Source of the DNA: Candidatus Zixiibacteriota bacterium
Lineage (GTDB): Bacteria > Zixibacteria > MSB-5A5 > GN15 > FEB-12
Assembly (NCBI GenBank): GCA_030591625.1
Contig: JAUVAR010000010.1
Location: forward strand, 1-22,961
Length of the DNA: 22,961 nucleotides
Direction of reading: 5' to 3'
Positions 17,525-22,961 of the stretch are shown one piece after another (within the stretch, counting starts at the first letter, position 1; every line of letters starts with the position of its first letter). The notes under the pieces are model-generated. The model did not search any database. It saw nothing but the letters and a program-made list of their open reading frames with translations, and was not told the origin of the DNA. Made by a program: the position numbers and the translations under genes.

Positions 17525-19185
17525 ACTTCCTGGCTAAATTGATCAAATCAAGGCTACGAAATCGCTTTATTCTTCCAATATCAGCTCTACTCGTAGCCAG
17601 TACATTCGTCATTTCAGGATATCTGCTTCAGAGACAGTCCGAAGGTTTCCGCCGCGAACTCGAGACAAGTGGTGAAACAATGATCCGCATGTTGGCGATC
17701 AACGCCGAGAGTGGAGTACTATTTGAGTCTGAATATGTTCTTGATGAATTACTTCAGGTACTAACACCATTTGAATCAGTTGAGTGTGCCTTAGTTTCCA
17801 ATGCCGATGGTTTGATATTGTCATCTACCGACAAAAATGAGCCACCCATCATATTACATAGTGATGGACACCTGCATGTTGATAATAATGATATTCACAA
17901 AGAATACATAATCAATGAAGAAGGTGAAGAACTGCTAATGCTTACCACGTCTGTGGTAACACGCAAAGGGACGATCAGTCGAGAAAGTCTTGGAATCACC
18001 GGTCAGGTACCAACAGATGAGCTTGACAAACAACAGACGGAAGTAATTGGTCATATTACGATATGTCTTTCACTCGAATATGTTAATCAGGCAATTTCGG
18101 AGGGACGTCTGGCAGTTATAATTTTGGCATTATTTGTTTTAGTGGTTGGAATTATTATTATTGCGATAATCGTTAATGCGGTTACAAAACCGATAACTGA
18201 ATTGGTCGAAGTAACCGACCAGGTCAGACAAGGTGATTTCTCTCGTAAAGCTGGAATGGATCGTACCGACGAACTGGGTCATCTGGCAAGGACATTCAAT
18301 CTGATGATTGATTCCCTGCAACAATCTCGCGATGAGATTGAAAAATACAATCGTACTCTTGAAGAGAAAATTATCCAGCGTACTGAACAGCTCGAAGATG
18401 CCCAGGCACAGCTGGTACAATCAGAAAAACTTTCTGCCATAGGACAACTTGCTGCCGGAGTAGCTCATGAGTTGAATAACCCTCTTGGTGGTATTCTTGG
18501 ATACGCTCAATTCACTATCGAAAAACTTCGTAAGAATAATCCTAAAAAAACAACCTCAAAAGAAATAAACAGCTACTTAAAATATGTTGGTGATATTGAG
18601 GCTCAGGCCAGGCGCTGTAAAACTATCGTGCAGAATCTCTTGAAATTCTCTCGTTCTTCCCGATCAGTTGATTTTGAAGATGTCGATCTAAACAAAGTAA
18701 TTAAGGAAACTATTACATTTGTTGAGCATCAATTGAAAATCAATCAAATTGAAATCGAATGCACTTTCACCGAAAATCTTGAAACTGTTCAGGGCAACTA
18801 CGGCCAATTACAACAGGTCTTTACCAACCTGATTATCAACGCCATGCATGCATCCGAATCAGGTCAAACTATCAGAGTACAATCGAGATTCTCGCCTCCT
18901 GTTGGAGAATTTAGTGGAGCTGTTGAAATACTCTTTATTGATGAAGGTCACGGTGTTGCTCCAGAAAATATGAAAAAAATATTTGAGCCATTCTTTACAA
19001 CCAAAGAAATCGGAAAAGGCACAGGTTTAGGACTTTCTGTAAGTTACGGTATAATAAGAGATCACGGCGGTGAAATACAAATTAGTTCAGAACTTGGACA
19101 AGGAACTACTTTCACCATAGTACTGCCAGTACAGAAAAACAGCCCAACTGCCGACAAACAAAAGATAATATCTGAATCAACCTGA
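17521..19185 (+). CDS. Membrane sensor histidine kinase (HAMP, HisKA, HATPase)
   Basis: 554 residues. Membrane helix at about 16-36, extracytoplasmic sensor region 37-194, second helix 196-220, HAMP about 218-272 (VTKPITELVEVTDQVRQGDF), and a coiled coil 265-300. Then comes HisKA with VAHELNNPLGG, whose phospho-accepting histidine is H316, followed by the ATPase: N-box QLQQVFTNLIINAMHAS (N436, N440), G1 DEGHGV at 474-479, F-box EPFFTTK, and G2 GKGTGLGLS at 498-506. All catalytic residues are present. An excellent AAGGAGG lies before the ATG inside the binding-protein gene. The overlap with that gene suggests the binding protein docks on the 37-194 region. Two receiver proteins follow as candidate phospho-acceptors. 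Confidence 0.95.
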   Translation: MNFLAKLIKSRLRNRFILPISALLVASTFVISGYLLQRQSEGFRRELETSGETMIRMLAINAESGVLFESEYVLDELLQVLTPFESVECALVSNADGLILSSTDKNEPPIILHSDGHLHVDNNDIHKEYIINEEGEELLMLTTSVVTRKGTISRESLGITGQVPTDELDKQQTEVIGHITICLSLEYVNQAISEGRLAVIILALFVLVVGIIIIAIIVNAVTKPITELVEVTDQVRQGDFSRKAGMDRTDELGHLARTFNLMIDSLQQSRDEIEKYNRTLEEKIIQRTEQLEDAQAQLVQSEKLSAIGQLAAGVAHELNNPLGGILGYAQFTIEKLRKNNPKKTTSKEINSYLKYVGDIEAQARRCKTIVQNLLKFSRSSRSVDFEDVDLNKVIKETITFVEHQLKINQIEIECTFTENLETVQGNYGQLQQVFTNLIINAMHASESGQTIRVQSRFSPPVGEFSGAVEILFIDEGHGVAPENMKKIFEPFFTTKEIGKGTGLGLSVSYGIIRDHGGEIQISSELGQGTTFTIVLPVQKNSPTADKQKIISEST

Positions 19186-19207
19186 TATAGGAACTATTGC
19201 ATAAATT

Positions 19208-19576
19208 ATGGACAACGACGATAAAAGAGAAGTTCTGGTAGTAGATGACGAAGAAATCATCCGTGACTTCCTGTCAGAAGTCCTGGAAGACTATTCTGTT
19301 ACTGTTGCCTCAGATGGTGACGAAGCGATCGAAAAACTGAAAAAGAAACATTACGATCTAGTCATCACCGATCTTCGTATGCCACGTGTATCCGGCGAAG
19401 AAGTCGTCAAAGCGGCACATGAAATTAATCCAGATGCTCGAGTAATTGTTATTTCAGGTTACTCAAGCCTATATACAGTAAGTCAGTCGGTCGCCCATGG
19501 CGCCTGTGCATTTCTCTCAAAGCCATTTAGCATCAAAGAATTACTTCAAACGGTATCTTCCGCATTGGAAACTTAG
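19208..19576 (+). CDS. Single-domain response regulator (receiver only)
   Basis: 122 residues forming one receiver domain and nothing else. VLVVDDEE has the acidic pair D13/D14, the phospho-accepting aspartate is D55 in VITDLRMP, S83 in VISGY is the switch hydroxyl, and K105 in LSKPF is the conserved lysine. All are intact, so phosphorylation is expected. It starts 22 bases after the kinase gene; AGGA lies far upstream (about 17 bases), so translation may be weaker than its neighbours. Without an output domain it probably works like CheY/Spo0F, either binding a partner or passing phosphate on, perhaps to the hybrid kinase two genes downstream. Confidence 0.93.
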   Translation: MDNDDKREVLVVDDEEIIRDFLSEVLEDYSVTVASDGDEAIEKLKKKHYDLVITDLRMPRVSGEEVVKAAHEINPDARVIVISGYSSLYTVSQSVAHGACAFLSKPFSIKELLQTVSSALET

Positions 19577-19587
19577 GGAGATTTACT

Positions 19588-19956
19588 ATGGCACGAATAC
19601 TTATAATTGATGATTCCCCGGTAATCAGATCTCTGCTTACAGATTTCTTAAGCGATCTTGGTCATGACGTTGAAAGTCGTGATAACGGCCTTGATGGAAT
19701 CAAACGCGCCAAAGAAATTGATTTTGATCTTTGTATTTGCGACACCCATCTTCCGAGAGCAAATGGATTCGACGTTGTTAACGATCTGGCACATAGCCGA
19801 CCGGATATTAAACTGATATTTACAGATTCATTACCCGATCAATTATCAGAAAAAATCCAACAAATTGGTGATTATCCATGCCTCCGCAAACCGTTCGAAC
19901 TATCTCAATTGAAAAAAGTTCTGAACAGTATGCTGAAAGGGATAGAAACAAGGTAA
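19588..19956 (+). CDS. Single-domain response regulator, divergent from its neighbour
   Basis: 122 residues, again a lone receiver. ILIIDDSP has D8/D9, phospho-aspartate D52 lies in CICDTHLPRANG, T79 is the switch residue in LIFTDS, and K101 lies in LRKPF. The segment after beta4 (DSLPDQLSEKIQQIGDYP) departs from the usual GYA-type pattern seen in the receivers on both sides, so partner specificity probably differs. AGGGAG precedes the ATG by eight bases. It lies 11 bases after the first receiver and five before the proposed start of the hybrid kinase. Same length as the first receiver but only moderately similar, so it is not a recent tandem copy. Confidence 0.92.
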   Translation: MARILIIDDSPVIRSLLTDFLSDLGHDVESRDNGLDGIKRAKEIDFDLCICDTHLPRANGFDVVNDLAHSRPDIKLIFTDSLPDQLSEKIQQIGDYPCLRKPFELSQLKKVLNSMLKGIETR

Positions 19957-19961
19957 CTATA

Positions 19962-21644
19962 TTGGTAGAGTCTGTTCCAAAAATTCTTGTTGTTGATGAT
20001 GAGGATATTGTCCTCTCATTCGTTAGCGATGCATTAGAAGATGAAGGCTGTAATATTGAAACTACAGCATCACCTTTAGATGCTCTTGAACGACTCAAGA
20101 GCGGACCATGTGACCTTCTTCTGACTGACATAAGAATGCCCGAAATGGATGGAATCGAACTCGTTGAACATGCAAGAAGATTGGTCCCCGGCATTCATGT
20201 CATTTTCATGACTGGTTATGCCAATCTCAATTCAGCAAAAGATGCTATCAAACAAGGTGCTATCGATTACATCATGAAGCCATTTGAGCTTGATGAAATC
20301 AGACAGTCAGTTAGAAAAGCTCTTATCAAAATTCATGTAGATGAAGCTAATAATCCCGGAAGTCAGCTCCAGGATATCACCGACCTTACAGATATGCTGT
20401 TCAATGCCGGAGATAAGAAATCTCTCGTTGTCTCATCTTTGAAATTTGCGATGATGCACCAGCACGCAGACTTTGGATCACTACTCTGGAATGAAAATGA
20501 TAAATTCTCTCTTATCTCTATAGAAGATGATATCACAAGTGAGAGGCATCTTCCTTTGGAGCCACTTGCCTCAAGTATGGGATGCAAAGATTGTGAAAAC
20601 TCAAAAAAGATATTTGTAGTCACTCATCTGGAAGACCATCCTCTCTATACAGCCCAAAAGGACGACCGCCTGAAACCATATTTAAGTCCCAGTTGGTTTT
20701 CTGATAATCAACCAATGATTGTCGTTCCCGTTTTTCGTGCTGAAAAAGGTCTGGGGATGATGATGCTCGGCTGGCGCGACAAAACTCAAACCATCAATGA
20801 TAGTGACAGACAGTTCCTGACTATCACTGCAAGCCAATTAGCCATTACTCTTGAAAACCTAACTCTCCTGACAGAAACTCGCGAAGCGTACGGACGCCTA
20901 AAACAATTGCAGGATCAAACGATTGAACTTGAAAAGATGGCCACACGTGGTCAGATGTCAGCAGAGATTGGGCATGAGTTAAATAATTTCATGGGTGTAA
21001 TTGCTGCCAATGTATCATTGCTTGATGTTAAGCTGCGCAAGCGCGGCGAGACAGACTTATTGCGTCATATCGATTCGGCTATAGATACAATTGAAAAAAT
21101 AAAAAGTTTTACTTCTAACTTGATGGATGTACAGCCTGTTTCCTCCAAACGTGAAAAGTTTGCGTTCGACCAGACTATTAAGGATGTTGTCGAGTATCTT
21201 CTACCTCAAAAACGCTTTCATAATGTACAAATAGAAATAGTTCATCTCGACAGCGGACTGATATTTGAAGGGGATAACACGCAGATTCTACAGTTGCTAT
21301 ACAACCTTTTCAACAATGCTGCGGATGCAACTTCCGAAAAAGAGTTTGGCAAAATTGAAGTCTCTGTTGTTGCAGAAATTGGTTTGAATGAATTTACCGT
21401 TCATATAAAAGATAATGGCACAGGCTTCGATAAAGAATTACTTGAGAAAGCTTTCCACGAACAATTTACTACCAAGGAAACCGGACATGGCTTCGGATTA
21501 GTAGTTTGTAATCGGATTATCGAACAACATGGCGGTAAACTTTCAATCAATTCGACAAAAGGGGAAGGTACAACAATATCTATACGTTTCCCCATGGCAG
21601 AAGAGATTGGAATGGCTACATCAGAAATACCTGTGCTTACTTAA
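19962..21644 (+). CDS. Soluble hybrid: receiver, GAF-like sensor, histidine kinase
   Basis: 560 residues from TTG at 19962, chosen because AAGG lies eight bases before it, the receiver then begins at the normal distance (KILVVDDED), and it clears the previous stop. The longer frame from an ATG at 19878 would overlap the preceding gene by 79 bases. Receiver: D12/D13, D56 (LTDIRMPEMDG), T84, K107. Residues about 135-300 form a GAF-like domain (SLLWNENDKFSLISIED ... MIVVPVFRAEKGLGMMMLGW) with a possible C208/C211 pair. The kinase core has H338 in IGHELNNFMG, N-box N451/N452, G1 DNGTGF at 484-489 and G2 GHGFGL at 508-513. No membrane segment, so cytoplasmic. The order receiver-first suggests its kinase activity is set by phosphorylation from the upstream kinase. 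The G2 box is shorter than in the upstream kinase. Confidence 0.9.
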   Translation: MVESVPKILVVDDEDIVLSFVSDALEDEGCNIETTASPLDALERLKSGPCDLLLTDIRMPEMDGIELVEHARRLVPGIHVIFMTGYANLNSAKDAIKQGAIDYIMKPFELDEIRQSVRKALIKIHVDEANNPGSQLQDITDLTDMLFNAGDKKSLVVSSLKFAMMHQHADFGSLLWNENDKFSLISIEDDITSERHLPLEPLASSMGCKDCENSKKIFVVTHLEDHPLYTAQKDDRLKPYLSPSWFSDNQPMIVVPVFRAEKGLGMMMLGWRDKTQTINDSDRQFLTITASQLAITLENLTLLTETREAYGRLKQLQDQTIELEKMATRGQMSAEIGHELNNFMGVIAANVSLLDVKLRKRGETDLLRHIDSAIDTIEKIKSFTSNLMDVQPVSSKREKFAFDQTIKDVVEYLLPQKRFHNVQIEIVHLDSGLIFEGDNTQILQLLYNLFNNAADATSEKEFGKIEVSVVAEIGLNEFTVHIKDNGTGFDKELLEKAFHEQFTTKETGHGFGLVVCNRIIEQHGGKLSINSTKGEGTTISIRFPMAEEIGMATSEIPVLT

Positions 21645-21660
21645 GCATCGCTCTCACACT

Positions 21661-22236
21661 TTAGAATTTACGACTTCCCCGCTGGGTTAATTCCTGACCT
21701 TCCTTACACAACGGACAATCCTCAGGTTCCCAGGCATCGGCCGAAACTGTTGCGAGAGGATTAAATGGATATTCTATTTTAACTTTTCCACCCGAACGAT
21801 CAAGCAAAACACCAACTCCAACTATTTCTGCTTCGTATTTTTTAACAAGATCAACGACCTCGAAAATCGAACGTCCGGTAGTAAGAATATCATCGACGAT
21901 TACAACCTTCTCGCCCTTTTCCAACGAAAACCCACGTTTGAAAACACGACCACCATCGTCGCCAGCCTCGGCATAAATAGATTCAAGTCCGAGATACCGC
22001 GCTACATCGTAGGCAATTATAATTCCGCCAGTGGTTGGTCCAACGACTGTTTTAACACCTGAATCACGAAACCTATTGGCAAATTCAGCACAAATTTTCG
22101 TGCAAATTGCAGGCTGCTTTAAAAGAGTAAATTTTTCGTAATAAATATCTGAATGTCGGCCCGAGGTCAATTTGAAGTGACCTGTTAACAGCGCGTTTGA
22201 TTCTTTGAACAGTTCAATAATTTCGTCGTTATTCAT
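21661..22236 (-). CDS. pyrE: Orotate phosphoribosyltransferase
   Basis: 191 residues. Converts orotate and PRPP into orotidine monophosphate in pyrimidine synthesis. The PRPP-binding motif VVIVDDILTTGRS is at 111-123; the substrate loop GPTTGGIIIAY is at 66-76; LLTGHFKLTSGRHSDIYYEK (17-36) is the usual N-terminal signature. The C-terminus ends with CPLCKEG (C174, C177) and TQRGSRK, a tail seen in one subgroup of PyrE. GGAGG lies four bases before the ATG, and the ATG overlaps the acpS stop (ATGA), so the two are translationally coupled. It converges on the hybrid kinase gene with 16 bases between stops and no visible terminator. Confidence 0.95.
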   Translation of the reverse strand: MNNDEIIELFKESNALLTGHFKLTSGRHSDIYYEKFTLLKQPAICTKICAEFANRFRDSGVKTVVGPTTGGIIIAYDVARYLGLESIYAEAGDDGGRVFKRGFSLEKGEKVVIVDDILTTGRSIFEVVDLVKKYEAEIVGVGVLLDRSGGKVKIEYPFNPLATVSADAWEPEDCPLCKEGQELTQRGSRKF

Positions 22237-22607
22237 TTCTCCTCCGTGAATACAGCCATTCCGACTGCGCTTGATTTTTCATGCGAAATTGAGACCAATG
22301 CATGAACATGCCTGAGTTGCGATTTAATATTTTCAGGTAACAACAATTCCGGCTGACCATTTTTGTCATAACTGATTTCAAGTGAATTCAATGCCGGACG
22401 ATCCGTAAGATACCGACCAAGAGCTTTGATGATTGCTTCCTTGACCGCAAGGCGTCCAGCCAGAAACTGGATACGATCAACCCTTGATTCAAAAAGGGTG
22501 AGTTCTGCCGGAGCTAAGATTTTTTTAACAAAACGGTCCGGATATTTCTCCAGAAGTTTTTTTATTCGCTCACAATCAACTATGTCAATACCAATAGAAT
22601 CAGCCAT
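22233..22607 (-). CDS. acpS: Holo-[acyl-carrier-protein] synthase
   Basis: 124 residues. Transfers 4'-phosphopantetheine from CoA to the acyl carrier protein. GIDIVDCERI at 6-15 contains magnesium ligand D8, and the signature AGRLAVKEAIIKALG (50-64) contains the second ligand E57. It ends with the HALVSISHEKSSAVG strand, which also matches the family. The start at 22607 is preferred to an in-frame ATG 14 codons upstream because it gives the normal AcpS N-terminus directly before GIDIV and has AAGGA nine bases upstream. First gene of the acpS-pyrE pair. The 123 bases between it and the divergent RNA at 22731 must hold both promoters. Confidence 0.94.
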   Translation of the reverse strand: MADSIGIDIVDCERIKKLLEKYPDRFVKKILAPAELTLFESRVDRIQFLAGRLAVKEAIIKALGRYLTDRPALNSLEISYDKNGQPELLLPENIKSQLRHVHALVSISHEKSSAVGMAVFTEEK

Positions 22608-22687
22608 AAACCTATTTCCTTCAACATTATCTGCGTCCGAACATATCAAAAGTGCGTGATGATAGCAACCCGGGCCGATAAAATATA

Positions 22688-22717
22688 TTGCCTACTTTCA
22701 TAGAAATTGCGTATTTT
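22688..22717 (+). promoter_or_regulatory. Tentative sigma70-type promoter for the structured RNA
   Basis: TTGCCT (22688-22693) and TATTTT (22712-22717) are 18 bases apart, facing the candidate RNA gene. Transcription would begin about seven bases after the -10, at 22724-22726, just ahead of the first helix at 22731. Matches to consensus are moderate only, so the start could lie a few bases to either side. Confidence 0.35.
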
Positions 22718-22730
22718 AAGTAAAAGAAAT

Positions 22731-22916
22731 GGAGAGAGTCGAGTCATTTGAAAATCTCTAACAATTTTCCCATGAAGGTCGCCTCTTATAGTTGCTGAGT
22801 CAACGCCGTGATCTCTTTCGGAAACGGAAAAGTAGCGAACACAAAATGCACGGAGTGGCTGTGAAAACCCTTTAACGTAAGTCATGGGAGTTTTTCAAAT
22901 TGCAGACGCTCTCTCC
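22731..22916 (+). ncRNA. Structured non-coding RNA with 6S RNA-like architecture
   Basis: No convincing gene lies here, yet nested complementary arms fold the 186 bases into one interrupted rod. P1: 22731-22738 with 22909-22916 (8 perfect pairs). P2: 22746-22754 with 22892-22900 (9 perfect pairs). P3: 22769-22775 with 22882-22888 (7 perfect pairs). P4: 22806-22810 with 22849-22853. P5: 22816-22820 with 22825-22829, closed by a GAAA tetraloop. Between P3 and P4 lies a large open region (30 bases on the left, 28 on the right) with a small GUUG/CAAC hairpin on the left. Length, long closing stem, central bubble and apical stem correspond to 6S RNA, which binds sigma70 RNA polymerase by imitating an open promoter. 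A strong terminator starts 12 bases later. The identity as 6S is inference from shape; that it is a structured RNA is well supported. Confidence 0.65.
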
Positions 22917-22928
22917 TAAAAATAAAAA

Positions 22929-22957
22929 CCGCCCTCATTCAGAGGGCGGTTTTTTTT
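22929..22957 (+). terminator. Strong intrinsic terminator at the 3' end of the structured RNA
   Basis: CCGCCCTC (22929-22936) pairs perfectly with GAGGGCGG (22942-22949) around a five-base loop, followed by eight T (22950-22957). The left side has AATAAAAA, so it could also stop transcripts arriving on the minus strand from beyond the window. Confidence 0.92.
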
Positions 22958-22961
22958 GAAA

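Noticed and set aside
19878..19961. Upstream ATG extension of the hybrid kinase
   Set aside because: It would overlap the preceding receiver gene by 79 bases and add 28 residues before the receiver that fit no domain; TTG at 19962 has a ribosome site and the right spacing.
22608..22649. Fourteen-codon N-terminal extension of AcpS
   Set aside because: AcpS proteins begin just before the GIDIV motif, and the ATG at 22607 has its own AAGGA.
22646..22885. Minus-strand frame of 79 codons upstream of acpS
   Set aside because: No Shine-Dalgarno before its ATG, unusual composition, and it lies across the perfect inverted arms of the structured RNA, which explain the sequence better.
1..22961. CRISPR arrays, tRNA, rRNA, insertion sequences, att sites
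   Set aside because: Reading both strands showed no regularly spaced repeats, cloverleaf motifs, transposase motifs or terminal inverted repeats.

Overview
The window is a dense, moderately AT-rich bacterial chromosome segment. The best guess is a member of the FCB superphylum outside the Bacteroidota, such as a Zixibacteria-, Marinimicrobia- or Calditrichota-like lineage. Evidence for this: an outer-membrane operon typical of that group (TonB-dependent receptor with a carboxypeptidase-like domain, a large secreted protein with a type IX-like C-terminal domain, and a PorV/PorQ-family barrel), together with strong Shine-Dalgarno sequences before many genes, which Bacteroidota mostly lack. GTG and TTG starts are common. 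The taxonomic guess is inference; no rRNA or tRNA is present to test it.

Layout from left to right. (1) 1-832, minus strand: two small exported beta-barrel-like proteins that look like paralogues; the first is cut by the window edge. (2) 970-5644, plus strand: dnaX, ybaB and recR, the classic replication/recombination cluster, followed by a polytopic membrane protein with a C-terminal TPR half. dnaX carries a run of ten A placed so that slippage in either direction ends translation at once, which would give a short gamma-like subunit. (3) 5655-9779, minus strand: a secreted HExxH peptidase-like protein, rmuC with a probable non-AUG start, and sthA. (4) 9904-16270, minus strand: receptor, secreted protein and PorV-like barrel, separated by 12-13 bases and bounded downstream by a terminator. 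(5) 16565-21644, plus strand: a five-gene signalling operon made of an ABC-type periplasmic binding protein without a transporter, a membrane histidine kinase, two single-domain receivers and a REC-GAF-kinase hybrid. No DNA-binding output domain occurs anywhere in it. (6) 21661-22607, minus strand: acpS and pyrE, overlapping by four bases. (7) 22731-22957, plus strand: about 186 nt that fold into a long interrupted rod, followed by a strong intrinsic terminator. It is most likely a structured RNA and has the architecture expected of 6S RNA.

How the parts may work together: the receptor, PorV-like protein and secreted protein probably form one outer-membrane export or surface-display unit. The binding protein probably serves as the ligand sensor of the kinase encoded directly downstream with a 4-base overlap, and the phosphosignal then passes through stand-alone receivers to partners outside the window. 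The remaining genes are housekeeping: DNA polymerase clamp loader, recombination, NADPH balance, pyrimidine synthesis and acyl-carrier activation.
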